Positions 7,654 through 16,552 of a stretch of DNA of 64,000 nucleotides are shown piece by piece. Made by a program: the position numbers and the translations under genes. This DNA is from an uncultured bacterium (GTDB lineage Bacteria; Cyanobacteriota; Vampirovibrionia; Gastranaerophilales; Gastranaerophilaceae). The notes beneath the pieces were generated by a model, which saw only the letters and a list, made by a program, of their open reading frames with translations, ran no database searches and had not been told where the DNA came from. Position 1 is the first letter of the stretch. Each line of letters begins with the position of its first letter. The stretch covers positions 55,510-119,509 of the forward strand of contig CACWTN010000004.1 of assembly GCA_902763805.1 (NCBI GenBank). The letters are read 5' to 3'.

Positions 7654-8781
7654 ATGGATTTAATTTCAGGCTATATTATTGTTTTTATACTCGGTGTGTT
7701 ATTTTCTGCAATAGTATCAGTTATTATTGTCAACAAGCTTAAAAACACTATAAGCAGTGAGTTCGCAAAAATAGCAAACAATACTATTAAAAGTGAGCAG
7801 GAAGACCTGAGAAAGCAAAACAGAGAAGCGCTTGAAGAAAAAATACTTCCGCTTGCAAAACAGCTTAACGAATTTAAAGATAAAGTTGAAAAATTCAATA
7901 TTTCAGGAGTTGAAAACACTGCACGAATAACGGAACAGCTTGCCGTTTTAGAAAAAAACAACAAAACAATCGAGCAGGAAGCCAAAAATCTTACGGAAGC
8001 ACTGACAAAGAACCAAAACATCAAAGGTGCATACGGAGAAGAAATATTAGACACAATCCTTCAAAACTCAGGTTTAACGGAAGGAATACATTATTATAAG
8101 CAGTATTCAACAAAAAGCGAAAGCCTGAAAGACGAAAATATTCATAACATCAGACCGGATGTAGTAATTAATCTGCCGGATAACAGACATCTTGTAATAG
8201 ACTCAAAAGTAACATTAACGAGCTATCTTGAATGCGTAAAGGATTCTGCAAAACTTAAAAACTTTAAATCAGAAGTTAAACAAAGAATAAAGGATCTTGC
8301 AGGCAAAAATTACCAAAACGCAGACGATATAAATCAACCTGATTTTATACTTATGTATATGCCAATAGATTCCTCCGTAGGTTTAATTTATGAAGATTCT
8401 GAAATAATTGATTTAGCGTACAGGTCAAATATAATAATTGTAGGAACAGCATCTCTGCTTGTAGCAATAAAACTTGTCAGCAGATTATTTGCACAGAAAA
8501 AACAAGACGAAAACGTTCAGCAAATTGTTAAAGCCGGTACAAATTTATATGAAACATTTGCTCTGTTTTGCGAAGAACTTATAGCGGCACAAAATAGTTT
8601 TAATGAGCTTTCTCACCAGTTTACAACATTAATTAACCGTTTTCAAAGACCTAACAAAAACAGACCAAGCCTGTTTTCACAGGTCGAGGAGTTAAAACAG
8701 TACGGAATAAACACAACAAAAAGCATCCCGCGGGAATTATCAGACAATTATATCGGAGAAGAGGTTATAAATCATGACTAA
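7654..8781 (+). CDS. rmuC: DNA recombination protein RmuC
   Basis: RmuC is an inner-membrane-anchored protein with a PD-(D/E)XK-like nuclease core that limits inversions at short inverted repeats. The 375-residue product has an N-terminal membrane helix (ISGYIIVFILGVLFSAIVSV), a long coiled coil to about residue 120, and then the nuclease domain with GAYGEEILDTIL and RPDVVINLPDNRHLVIDSKV (Asp and the DSK pair). A GTG at 7648 is also in frame, but GGAG at 7645-7648 fits the ATG at 7654. The gene overlaps the response regulator by 8 nt, so the two are translationally coupled. Confidence 0.92.
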   Translation: MDLISGYIIVFILGVLFSAIVSVIIVNKLKNTISSEFAKIANNTIKSEQEDLRKQNREALEEKILPLAKQLNEFKDKVEKFNISGVENTARITEQLAVLEKNNKTIEQEAKNLTEALTKNQNIKGAYGEEILDTILQNSGLTEGIHYYKQYSTKSESLKDENIHNIRPDVVINLPDNRHLVIDSKVTLTSYLECVKDSAKLKNFKSEVKQRIKDLAGKNYQNADDINQPDFILMYMPIDSSVGLIYEDSEIIDLAYRSNIIIVGTASLLVAIKLVSRLFAQKKQDENVQQIVKAGTNLYETFALFCEELIAAQNSFNELSHQFTTLINRFQRPNKNRPSLFSQVEELKQYGINTTKSIPRELSDNYIGEEVINHD

Positions 8782-9469
8782 AATATTAATAATAGACGAT
8801 GATAATGCAATTAACGAACTTATAAAAATAAATCTGGAGCTTCAGGGATATGAAGTCACACAGGCGTTTAACGGAATAGAAGGTTTTGCAAAAGCAAAAC
8901 AGGAAGAACCTTCACTTATTGTTTTAGACGTTATGATGCCTGAAGTTGACGGCTTCACGGTAGCACAGAGAATAAGACAATGCCCGGAGATTGCAGAAAC
9001 ACCTATTATTATGCTTACAGCACTTTCACAGTTAAACGACAAAGTTAACGGATTTAATATAGGTGTGGATGACTACCTGACAAAACCGTTTGAAATAGAC
9101 GAACTTATCGTCAGGGTACGGGCATTACTAAAAAGAACAAAACAAATACCTAAATCAACAGCAGTAAGAGAATTACTAACGTATAAAGAAATTACTCTTA
9201 TTCCTGAATCTTACTGCGTTAAAATTAATGACAAGGTTCAAAAACTTACACCTATTGAATATGACATATTTAATCTTCTTTTCCAAAATCACGGGAATAT
9301 GGTATCAGGAGCAAAACTTTTAAAAGAAATTTGGGGATATGAACCTGACGATAATGTGGAAACAATAAGAGTACATATAAGGCATTTACGCTCAAAAATC
9401 AATAAAATATCAGACGGAAAGCAGTATATAGAAACAATTTACGGCGGCGGCTATAAATTAAATGTTTAG
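8774..9469 (+). CDS. OmpR/PhoB-family response regulator, no adjacent kinase
   Basis: A 231-residue two-domain regulator. The receiver domain (1-115) shows the acidic pocket Asp8-Asp10, phosphoacceptor Asp52 (VLDVMMPEVDG), Thr82 and Lys104 (LTKPFE). The winged-helix effector domain (about 140-230) has TPIEYDIFNLLFQ, the recognition helix DDNVETIRVHIRHLRSKI and YGGGYKL. It overlaps the end of rmuC by 8 nt and no histidine kinase is in the window. OmpR-family proteins bind direct repeats with a period of about one helical turn. One three-part promoter element starts right after this gene, and the TAACATT direct repeats in that class have a 10-bp period, so a link is plausible but unproved. Confidence 0.93.
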   Translation: MTKILIIDDDNAINELIKINLELQGYEVTQAFNGIEGFAKAKQEEPSLIVLDVMMPEVDGFTVAQRIRQCPEIAETPIIMLTALSQLNDKVNGFNIGVDDYLTKPFEIDELIVRVRALLKRTKQIPKSTAVRELLTYKEITLIPESYCVKINDKVQKLTPIEYDIFNLLFQNHGNMVSGAKLLKEIWGYEPDDNVETIRVHIRHLRSKINKISDGKQYIETIYGGGYKLNV

Positions 9470-9473
9470 TTTT

Positions 9474-9528
9474 GTAACAAATTTTTCTTAAACTGAAATT
9501 GGATTTTATCAAAATACTTCATATAAAT
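9474..9528 (+). promoter_or_regulatory. Three-part promoter-like element, copy 3
   Basis: GTAACA (9474-9479), 14 nt, TGAAATTGG (9494-9502), 14 nt, CTTCATATAAAT (9517-9528). It lies between the response regulator stop and the YD-like gene; the middle and -10 boxes are weaker matches than in copies 1, 2 and 5. Confidence 0.5.
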
Positions 9529-9577
9529 GTAAGCGATTAGCAAATAATTTTTTCGTTAGATGAAGATGGAGTATAAA

Positions 9578-10501
9578 ATGTCAAAGAACTACCTGTGTAT
9601 ATTTATTCCCGATGAATTACAACAATTCAGCAAAATTGTTACTTTTCTGGACACTGATATACAGCCTGATAAAGTTAAAGATAATTTCGGCGTAAAAATA
9701 GTCAAAGATGAAAACGGTAACGTAACAGGAACGGCACACTATTCAGTTTCCGGCGAACTGATAAAAAAAATCATTTATAACGGTTCTTCGGTTACATCTA
9801 TTGAACACTATAGAAATAACAGGCTTTTCTCAACGGAAAAATATGATTTGGGAAAACTTTTAAAGAAAGTGCTGTATTCAGCAAACGGAGAAGTGTTATC
9901 AACAATTGGCTATAAATACAATAAAAATGGACAAATTGTTTATATAGAAAAGCTCTCAGGCAATTTAAAATATTCTGTAGAATACGGATATGATGACCTG
10001 ATGAGAGTAAACGGAAGAATTCTGAAAATCAACAATAAAACTATTAATGAGCAATTTTACAAATATGATATACTGGACAGAATTGTAGAATACAGTGATT
10101 GTAATCAGCATATAGATGTACACAAGGTTAATCAGAACAATGAACTTATCAGCTATACAATAACTGACGCAATTGGAAATAAAATAATCATTAACAACAA
10201 ATACATGTGCACAGAGTACATAGGCACAGATATTGAACTAAACGGGCATAAAACAACACTAAAGGACAAAAGCTATGTAAGCAACATTATGCTCAAAAGA
10301 CCGTTTACGAGCGAGGATGACCTAGACTCAACACTGAGTAATTTAATAGACATTCCGAAAATATCAGTTCCGGAAAACATGACAACAAAACGTGAACATA
10401 AAGTTACAACAGAGGAACTTATTGACAGGATAATCAAAAGTAAAGAATTTGAACCGCCGCCTCCAATATCTGCGGACAAAATCAAATATATGAAATTTTA
10501 A
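9578..10501 (+). CDS. Protein with YD/RHS-like repeats, function unknown
   Basis: A 307-residue protein with no signal peptide or membrane helix. From about residue 45 to 200 it is built of short strand-turn-strand units with alternating G, N, Y and D, such as DENGNVTGTAHYSVSG, YKYNKNGQIVYIEK and YKYDILDRIVEYSD. These resemble the YD repeats of RHS proteins or MORN-like beta hairpins. The last 100 residues are less regular and end in a proline-rich stretch (EPPPPISADK). GGAG at 9568-9571 selects the ATG at 9578; an in-frame ATG at 9560 has no ribosome site. The N-terminus KNYLCIFIPDELQQF suggests a cytoplasmic protein. No known family can be named. Confidence 0.65.
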   Translation: MSKNYLCIFIPDELQQFSKIVTFLDTDIQPDKVKDNFGVKIVKDENGNVTGTAHYSVSGELIKKIIYNGSSVTSIEHYRNNRLFSTEKYDLGKLLKKVLYSANGEVLSTIGYKYNKNGQIVYIEKLSGNLKYSVEYGYDDLMRVNGRILKINNKTINEQFYKYDILDRIVEYSDCNQHIDVHKVNQNNELISYTITDAIGNKIIINNKYMCTEYIGTDIELNGHKTTLKDKSYVSNIMLKRPFTSEDDLDSTLSNLIDIPKISVPENMTTKREHKVTTEELIDRIIKSKEFEPPPPISADKIKYMKF

Positions 10502-10506
10502 AATTT

Positions 10507-10543
10507 AACCGGAGTGATGAAAAAATTATCAACTCCGGTTTAT
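10507..10543 (+). terminator. Probable terminator
   Basis: AACCGGAGT pairs with ACTCCGGTT; the following tract TTATTATC is only partly T, so termination may be weak. Confidence 0.6.
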
Positions 10544-10619
10544 TATCATAACAAACCTTTTACAAAATCTCAAAAATATAGTATAATTTTCTTGTTAAGA
10601 TAGTTATCAGGAGGTTTTT

Positions 10620-11018
10620 ATGAAAGAAGAGTTCTCAACAAATGCAAGACGCTGGTATGATAAAGATCCGGTTTTATCTTCTGCCATGAAGACACTGGAA
10701 GAATCTGATGACGAAACGCAGATTAAAGTTGCGCTGAACTTAATTAAAATCATAACGGAACACCATCTCTCAAGCACCGAATACGAATCTGTTGAGGATA
10801 TCGTATCTGCAACCGAAGATGTTCTGGATGATTCAAAACATGGCAGATGGTATGATTTGGACGGCACGCTCAGAACAGCTATCAGCCTTCTTCAGAATTG
10901 TCCTGAAGCAACACGGAAAGTTATCGCAAAAGAGATGGCAAAGAACGTCATTGAAACAATCAAGAAAGAAGATCAGGATGATGTTGATGACGTTGAGCTT
11001 GACATTCCCGAAGAATAA
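10620..11018 (+). CDS. RWYD-repeat protein, longer form
   Basis: A 132-residue acidic protein containing two copies of an approximately 36-residue unit: RRWYDKDPVLSSAMKTLEES at residues 10-29 and onward, and GRWYDLDGTLRTAISLLQNC near residue 79. Each unit continues with a helix ending in a hydrophobic stretch. The same unit occurs twice in the protein at 17155-17481. I know no named family for it. The N-terminus is polar; the tail is rich in Asp and Glu (DDVDDVELDIPEE). CAGGAGG precedes the ATG, and a TATAAT near 10582 supplies the -10. It converges on mutS2 with a 12-nt gap. Confidence 0.75.
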   Translation: MKEEFSTNARRWYDKDPVLSSAMKTLEESDDETQIKVALNLIKIITEHHLSSTEYESVEDIVSATEDVLDDSKHGRWYDLDGTLRTAISLLQNCPEATRKVIAKEMAKNVIETIKKEDQDDVDDVELDIPEE

Positions 11019-11030
11019 TCGGCAAAAGCT

Positions 11031-13397
11031 CTATTTTATATCAACAACACTTACTCCGTCACCGCCTTCTGCGTCTTCACCTGCTCTGTATTTAGCAACA
11101 TAGGGAGAGGTTGAGATAAAGCTGCGTACTGCAGATTTTAGTGCACCTGTTCCGTGACCGTGAATTATATATACGGGGCTTAAGTTAGCAAGGCTTGCTT
11201 CATCAAGATATCCTTCAAGCTCATCTAATGCTTCTTCAACACGTTTGCCCCTTAAATCGAGCTTATTTGAAATATCATACCGTTTAAGAGAAAAAGAACT
11301 GTCATTTTTCTTTGAACTTAACGGTAAATTTACCTTTTTGGTCAAAGACGGGTCATACACAGCAAGTTTATCTTTATTTATTCTTGTCTTAATCATACCC
11401 ATCTGAATATACAAAGCACCGCTTTTATCAGGCGGACTCAGAACAACTACAGGCTGATTGAGCTCTTTTACCAGTAATTTTGTACCTGGCGTAACCATAT
11501 CCCAATCAGGTTCTAGATATTGCTCTCTATCCTCAAGATTATGTAAATCTTCCCTGAATCCCTGTTCAAGCTTAGCCAATCTTGCATAGGAACGTCGTGC
11601 AATCTTTTCGGATTTTTCTTGTCTGAGTTCATCTAAAATATCTTTAATAGTGTCTTTTGCAGCATTAAGCTGACCGTCAAATTTGTCTTTAATTATTTTT
11701 AAGGATTTTTTCTTTTCACGTTTATGCTCATTAAGTTCTTTCTCATACTGTCTTTTAAGCTGATTTGCTTCAGTGTTAAGAGCTTCAGCTTCTTTAAGGT
11801 TAGAGTCAAGCTTCTGCTGTGTATCCTGAAGTTTTTCAACAACAACGCTTGAAGTATCCCTCTGTGTAATCAAAAGTTCCTTTGCTTTCCATACGAGTTC
11901 GGAATCAAGTCCAAGGTTAGAAGCTATTGATATCGCATTACTCAAACCGGGAATACCGATAATGAGTTTATAAGTAGGTGAAAGCGTTTCCGAATCAAAT
12001 TCAACGGAAGCATTTTTAAAGTAATTATCAGTGTATTCAAGAGTTTTAAGCTCACCGTAGTGAGTTGTTATAATTGACTGAGCGCGTTTTTTAACAAGTT
12101 CTTTAAGTATAACTTCCGCTAATGTCGCACCCTCCTGAGGGTCAGTACCTGCGCAAAGTTCATCAATAAGAACAAATGTATCTGAATCTGCAATATTCAG
12201 TATTTCAATAACATTTTTCATGTGAGAAGAAAACGTTGATAAGTTTTGAAGTATGCTCTGCTCATCACCAATATCCGCAAGAACTTTTTCAAACGGATAA
12301 ATATGCGCTTCAGCGCAGGGAAGGAATAAGCCGGATTTCATCATAAGAATAAATAATCCGACAGTTTTAAGAGTAACCGTTTTACCTCCCGTATTAGAAC
12401 CGGTGATAATAATAGATTTATACCCTTTACCTATGGAGAAATCATTCTCAACAATGTTATTAATTCTGCCAATTAACAGCGGGTGGCGCATTAAATCAAT
12501 TTTTATATATTTATCCCTGTTAATATTCGGCTGAACAGCCTGAATTTTTATTGCATAACGTGCTTTTGCAAAATGGAAATCAATTTCTGCAGTTAACTTT
12601 TCCATTTGGATTAAGTTATCCATTTCTTTTCTCAGCTCATTACTCAGCTCAGTAAGAATTCTGATAACTTCGCCGTATATCTTTGATTTGAGTTCACGAA
12701 TTTTATTATTTAAAGGAACTATAGAAGAAGGTTCGATATAAAAGCTTCTGTTACTTGCAGATACATCGTGCACAATTCCCGGGACTTTGCTTTTTGATGA
12801 CGCCTTGACCTGAAATACTATTCTGTCATCACGCATTGTGTAGATATTTTCCTGCAAATGCTTCTGAAAATCTGCAGAATTCATCAGTCCCTGAACAGTC
12901 TTTTTAAGATTAATTTCATGCTCTCTAAGTGATGAATAAAGAGCTTTTAAAGTTGGCGTAGCATTCTGTTTTACAGCAAGGTTATCATCAAAAGTATCAA
13001 AAATTCTGTCTTCAAGTTCTTTATTAGTATAAATTGTTTCAGCCCGTTTGCTCAGGCTTGTTTCATAATCAAGGTTTTCTTTTAAGAAGTTTTTAACAAT
13101 TCTTGCAACACGCATAGTTTTTGCAGCATCAACAAGTTCTTCTTCTACAAAATACTCACTTTTTTCTCTCAGTTTGGAAAAATCCTCCAGCCTGTCTATT
13201 GGAATGTCAGTTGACATATCAAGCAGTTCTTTAGCCTCTCTGGTTAATGTCAGCTGAGTATGTATATCATCAGGCTTCACAAAAGGTGTAAGCTCAAGGC
13301 ACATTTTTTTGGACTGTTCGGTTTTTGCAAAAACAGCCAAATCAAATAATATTTTATCAAATTCAAGAGCTTTTTGTGATTTTTGGATAATATTCAT
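11031..13397 (-). CDS. mutS2: MutS2 ATPase/endonuclease
   Basis: MutS2 is a homodimeric MutS relative that lacks the mismatch-recognition domain and carries a C-terminal Smr domain. It has been tied to suppression of homologous recombination, and in Bacillus to splitting of collided ribosomes. The 788 residues fit the usual 770-790. The Walker A motif GSNTGGKT is at 333-340, DELCAGTDPQEG marks Walker B and signature, and a long basic coiled coil spans about 510-620. The Smr domain closes the protein with LDLRGKRVEEAL and the nuclease motif HGHGTGAL. It is divergent from rpsE across a 254-nt gap. Confidence 0.95.
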   Translation of the reverse strand: MNIIQKSQKALEFDKILFDLAVFAKTEQSKKMCLELTPFVKPDDIHTQLTLTREAKELLDMSTDIPIDRLEDFSKLREKSEYFVEEELVDAAKTMRVARIVKNFLKENLDYETSLSKRAETIYTNKELEDRIFDTFDDNLAVKQNATPTLKALYSSLREHEINLKKTVQGLMNSADFQKHLQENIYTMRDDRIVFQVKASSKSKVPGIVHDVSASNRSFYIEPSSIVPLNNKIRELKSKIYGEVIRILTELSNELRKEMDNLIQMEKLTAEIDFHFAKARYAIKIQAVQPNINRDKYIKIDLMRHPLLIGRINNIVENDFSIGKGYKSIIITGSNTGGKTVTLKTVGLFILMMKSGLFLPCAEAHIYPFEKVLADIGDEQSILQNLSTFSSHMKNVIEILNIADSDTFVLIDELCAGTDPQEGATLAEVILKELVKKRAQSIITTHYGELKTLEYTDNYFKNASVEFDSETLSPTYKLIIGIPGLSNAISIASNLGLDSELVWKAKELLITQRDTSSVVVEKLQDTQQKLDSNLKEAEALNTEANQLKRQYEKELNEHKREKKKSLKIIKDKFDGQLNAAKDTIKDILDELRQEKSEKIARRSYARLAKLEQGFREDLHNLEDREQYLEPDWDMVTPGTKLLVKELNQPVVVLSPPDKSGALYIQMGMIKTRINKDKLAVYDPSLTKKVNLPLSSKKNDSSFSLKRYDISNKLDLRGKRVEEALDELEGYLDEASLANLSPVYIIHGHGTGALKSAVRSFISTSPYVAKYRAGEDAEGGDGVSVVDIK

Positions 13398-13472
13398 TCT
13401 AAGTCGATTATAGATAATAAAGATTATTTTTCAACAAAGAGGTAAATATACATTTGTAATCAAAAAAAACAC

Positions 13473-13501
13473 TTGATTTTAATTTATGTTTTTATTAATA
13501 T
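13473..13501 (+). promoter_or_regulatory. Candidate rpsE promoter
   Basis: TTGATT (13473-13478), 17 nt, TAATAT (13496-13501). A start near 13508 would give an rpsE leader of about 145 nt containing a hairpin followed by T residues. Confidence 0.45.
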
Positions 13502-13539
13502 AAAACTTGTCAGAAAAAACCCACAATTGAATATAGTTG

Positions 13540-13564
13540 AAGTACCGAAGAATCGGCACTTTTG
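13540..13564 (+). terminator. Hairpin in the rpsE leader, possible attenuator
   Basis: AAGTACCGA pairs with TCGGCACTT (one G-T type mismatch) over an AGAA loop and runs into TTTTG. It lies between a candidate promoter and rpsE, so it could be an attenuator or the end of a short transcript. Confidence 0.4.
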
Positions 13565-13651
13565 TATTGATATTTTGTATTCAGTTGAAAGATTTATATA
13601 AACAAAAAGCCGAAAATAGTGTTACACACAATAAAATTAGAAAGGTATAAC

Positions 13652-14302
13652 ATGTCAGAAGAAGAAAAAATTGAAGAAGTTGTTTCAGAAGAAGTTAAAG
13701 AAGAAACTGCTGCTGAAGCAACCGAAACAGAAGAAGATGTAACAGAAGAAGTAGTTACAAAACTTCCTGCAAAAAAACAAAGAAACAGAAAGAAAAACGT
13801 AGAAACACAAGAAGCAAAACCTGAATCAGAATGGAAAGAACAGGTTGTACAAATCAGCCGTGTAACAAAAGTTGTTAAGGGCGGTAAGAAATTAAGCTTC
13901 CGTGCAGTAGTTATCGTAGGTAATATGAAAGGACAGGTTGGTGTTGGCTGCGCTAAGGCTGCTGAAGTTATCATCGCTATCCAAAAAGCTATTGCTGACG
14001 GAAGAAAGAACTTAATTACAGTTCCGATTTTCAAAACAACTATTCCTCACCCGATTGTTGGTCGTTCAGGTGCCGGTAAGGTTATGTTAAGACCTGCTTC
14101 ACAAGGTACAGGTATCATCGCAGGCGGCGCAGTCCGTCCTGTATTGGAACTTGCAGGTATTGAAAACATCCTGACCAAATCACAAGGTTCTAAATCACCG
14201 CTTAACGCAGCATACGCTACAATCGACGCTCTTAAATCTTTAAGAATGTTCTCTGACGTTGCTAAAAAACGTGGTTTAACAATGGCTGAATTATTAAACT
14301 AA
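13652..14302 (+). CDS. rpsE: Ribosomal protein S5
   Basis: S5 sits at the decoding side of the 30S subunit and affects fidelity. The 216-residue protein has the S5 double-stranded RNA-binding domain ([34 protein letters not shown]) and the C-terminal domain ([19 protein letters not shown]). A 60-residue N-terminal extension rich in Glu, Val and Thr precedes a basic KKQRNRKK stretch, making it longer than the common 165. AAAGG precedes the ATG at 13652; the frame is open a further 11 codons upstream without a start signal. It is the first gene of an rpsE-rpmD-rplO cluster; the usual upstream spc genes are absent. Confidence 0.96.
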   Translation: MSEEEKIEEVVSEEVKEETAAEATETEEDVTEEVVTKLPAKKQRNRKKNVETQEAKPESEWKEQVVQISRVTKVVKGGKKLSFRAVVIVGNMKGQVGVGCAKAAEVIIAIQKAIADGRKNLITVPIFKTTIPHPIVGRSGAGKVMLRPASQGTGIIAGGAVRPVLELAGIENILTKSQGSKSPLNAAYATIDALKSLRMFSDVAKKRGLTMAELLN

Positions 14303-14348
14303 TCGGCTATTTAAAGTTGGAATAATTAATGATAAAAGGAATATAAAA

Positions 14349-14540
14349 ATGGCAAAAACAGCAAATAAGAAAATACAAATTAAGCTTGTTAAAAGTTTAA
14401 TCGGATGTTCTGAAGCTCAGCGCAAAGTTGCTAAGGCATTGGGCTTTACAAAGAAAGACCAAATCGTTGAACACGAAGAAAGCCCTGTAATTATGGGTAT
14501 GGTTAACAAGATTTCACACTTGTTAGAAGTTACAAAATAA
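14349..14540 (+). CDS. rpmD: Ribosomal protein L30
   Basis: A 63-residue protein with the L30 pattern IQIKLVKSLIGCSEAQRKVAKALGF and a C-terminal PVIMGMVNKISHLLEV. L30 lies on the surface of the 50S subunit. It is absent from many cyanobacteria and plastids but present here, in the standard place between rpsE and rplO. AAAAGGA precedes the ATG. It belongs to one transcript with its neighbours, with gaps of 46 and 23 nt. Confidence 0.95.
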   Translation: MAKTANKKIQIKLVKSLIGCSEAQRKVAKALGFTKKDQIVEHEESPVIMGMVNKISHLLEVTK

Positions 14541-14563
14541 TTTAACAGAAAAGGATAATAAAA

Positions 14564-15016
14564 ATGGCAGACAAAATTAATATAGAAGATTTAAGACCTG
14601 CTGAAGGTGCAACAAAGAAAACTGTTAGAGTCGGCAGAGGACGTTCATCAGGTTGCGGTAAAACTTCAAGCCGCGGTAACAACGGTGAAGGACAAAGATC
14701 AGGCAGAACTTCAAAAAGAGGTTTTGAAGGCGGTCAGATGCCTGCTTACAGAAGACTTCCTAAATTAAAAGGCTTCCAGATTATTAACAAAATCAACTAC
14801 GCAGCTATCAATGTAGGAAGATTAGAAGCTTTAGGTTTAAAGGAAATCTCACTTGAAACTCTTAAAGCAGCTAAGAAAGTTCATCCGTCAAGCGAAGGAT
14901 TAAGAATCTTAGGCAACGGAGAAATCAAAAAAGCTTTAACAATTAAAGCTAACTATGTTACACCTTCTGCTAAAGAAAAAATCGAAGCAGCAGGCGGAAA
15001 AATTGAGCTTGTATAG
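14564..15016 (+). CDS. rplO: Ribosomal protein L15
   Basis: A 150-residue 50S protein, standard length. The Arg- and Gly-rich N-terminal extension (VRVGRGRSSGCGKTSSRGNN) threads into 23S RNA, and the globular C-terminal part has YAAINVGRLEAL and NYVTPSAKEKIEAAGG. AAAAGGA lies before the ATG. A terminator-like hairpin follows the gene, so secY is probably expressed partly or wholly from read-through or from its own promoter. Confidence 0.96.
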   Translation: MADKINIEDLRPAEGATKKTVRVGRGRSSGCGKTSSRGNNGEGQRSGRTSKRGFEGGQMPAYRRLPKLKGFQIINKINYAAINVGRLEALGLKEISLETLKAAKKVHPSSEGLRILGNGEIKKALTIKANYVTPSAKEKIEAAGGKIELV

Positions 15017-15025
15017 AGATTAGTA

Positions 15026-15065
15026 ACAAAGTGACTGAATGATAATTTTCACTCAGTCACTTTGT
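15026..15065 (+). terminator. Hairpin between rplO and secY
   Basis: ACAAAGTGACTGA pairs perfectly with TCAGTCACTTTGT (13 bp). The following bases ATTCATT hold only a poor T run, so it may act as a partial terminator or an RNA-stability element. Confidence 0.6.
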
Positions 15066-15097
15066 ATTCATTAAATAAACAAAGGGGATTTTTATAA

Positions 15098-16429
15098 ATG
15101 TCAGGAATGAGAATGCCTACGACGGCAGACTTGATGTCAATGTGGAACGCATCCGGACTTAAAGAGAAATTAATCTTTACTTTTGGAATGCTGATTTTAT
15201 TCCGTTTCGGAATACATTTGCCTGTATATGGTATTAATAATACAGCATTTGCAAACCTTGCCGCACAAAATAACCTGTTAGGATTTTTGGATTTATTTAC
15301 AGGGGGTGCTTTAGGTAAAGTTTCTATTTTTGCACTGGGCATCGGACCATACATTACATCATCAATTATTATTCAGCTGATGGCTGTTATAGTACCATCA
15401 CTTGAAAAATTACAAAAAGAAGAAGGTGAAGCAGGAAGACGTAAACTTTCACAAATTACAAGATTGTTTACTGTTGTACTTGCAATATTCCAGGGTATTA
15501 TATTTATGAGCTATATGGTACACCTTCCTAACTCTATTATGCCCGGAGTTAACCACACAATGTTCTTCATATCATCTATTGTTTCACTTACTGCCGGTTC
15601 AGTTCTTGTTATGTGGATGTCTGAACTAATTACGGAAAAAGGTATCGGTAACGGAGGTTCTCTCATAATCTTCGTCGGCATTATATCCGGTATCCCGTTA
15701 TACATGGCAAGAACCTATGACATGGTCAGAGTAGAATCAAAATTGATGCTTGGTTTTATATTGTTAATGATTATTTTCTTCATTACAATGATTTTCATTG
15801 TAATAATGCAGGAAGCTGTAAGAAAAGTTATTATCGTTAACCCGAAAAGACAAGTCGGTAACAAAGTATATGGCGGAGTTAATACATTTATTCCGTTCAA
15901 GTTAAATCCGGGCGGAGTTATGCCGATTATCTTTGCAATTGCAATACTTTTGTTCCCGTCTACGGTTTTAAGCCTTGTCGGGCAGGCACATCTGACAGGT
16001 GCAGCAGAAACAATATTTATGTACTTAAACAAAATATTCAATCCGAGCGGACTTACATATTATGCAATATATTTTCTGATGATTGTAGCTTTAACATTCT
16101 TCTACGCTTCAATTATGCCTAATATGCAGCCTAAGGAAATTGCTGATAACCTAAAGAAATACGGTTCATCTATACCGGGTGTTAAACCGGGCAGACCTAC
16201 AGCAGAAGCACTTGATAAAATTCTTACTAAAACAACATTTATCGGCGCTATAGCTCTTGGTTGTATTGCTTTGGTTCCAGCTTTTGCAAGTTATGCAACA
16301 AAAATTACAACGTTCCAGGGGATTGGTGCTACATCACTAATCATCATGGTCGGTGTTGCTCTTGACCTGATTAATCAGATAAGAACTCACCTGCTTGCAA
16401 GAAACTACGAAACATTCTTAAAAGAATAG
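15098..16429 (+). CDS. secY: Protein translocase channel subunit SecY
   Basis: SecY forms the pore of the Sec translocon in the inner membrane together with SecE and SecG, driven by SecA. The 443-residue protein has ten membrane helices. It carries the family signatures IPVYGINNTAF-like plug region (residues about 45-75), LGIGPYITSSIIIQL in helix 2, the ITEKGIGNGGSLIIFVGI signature, and a C-terminal YASIMPNMQPKEIADNLKKYG. AAAGGGG precedes the ATG. In most bacteria adk or map follows; here a strong terminator comes next and aroQ is on the other strand. Confidence 0.96.
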   Translation: MSGMRMPTTADLMSMWNASGLKEKLIFTFGMLILFRFGIHLPVYGINNTAFANLAAQNNLLGFLDLFTGGALGKVSIFALGIGPYITSSIIIQLMAVIVPSLEKLQKEEGEAGRRKLSQITRLFTVVLAIFQGIIFMSYMVHLPNSIMPGVNHTMFFISSIVSLTAGSVLVMWMSELITEKGIGNGGSLIIFVGIISGIPLYMARTYDMVRVESKLMLGFILLMIIFFITMIFIVIMQEAVRKVIIVNPKRQVGNKVYGGVNTFIPFKLNPGGVMPIIFAIAILLFPSTVLSLVGQAHLTGAAETIFMYLNKIFNPSGLTYYAIYFLMIVALTFFYASIMPNMQPKEIADNLKKYGSSIPGVKPGRPTAEALDKILTKTTFIGAIALGCIALVPAFASYATKITTFQGIGATSLIIMVGVALDLINQIRTHLLARNYETFLKE

Positions 16430-16451
16430 ATTTTCGAAATAATAAGTAAAA

Positions 16452-16480
16452 AACGGGACTATCCACGGTCCCGTTTTTTT
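16452..16480 (+). terminator. secY terminator
   Basis: AACGGGAC pairs with GTCCCGTT over an 8-nt loop, running into seven T. Confidence 0.95.
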
Positions 16481-16490
16481 ATTAAGTTTT

Positions 16491-16545
16491 GTAACATAAA
16501 TTTATTTGTGTGAAATCAGAGATAAAAAAATATCTTTATATATAT
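16491..16545 (+). promoter_or_regulatory. Three-part promoter-like element, copy 4
   Basis: GTAACA (16491-16496), 14 nt, TGAAATCAG (16511-16519), 14 nt, CTTTATATATAT (16534-16545). No protein gene follows on this strand; instead a strong terminator lies about 45 nt downstream. Confidence 0.6.
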
Positions 16546-16552
16546 AAGAGAG

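Noticed and set aside
13594..14034. 146-codon minus-strand frame over rpsE
   Set aside because: It is antisense to S5, with Ser/Phe/Thr-rich low-complexity content that mirrors the Glu/Lys-rich S5 extension.
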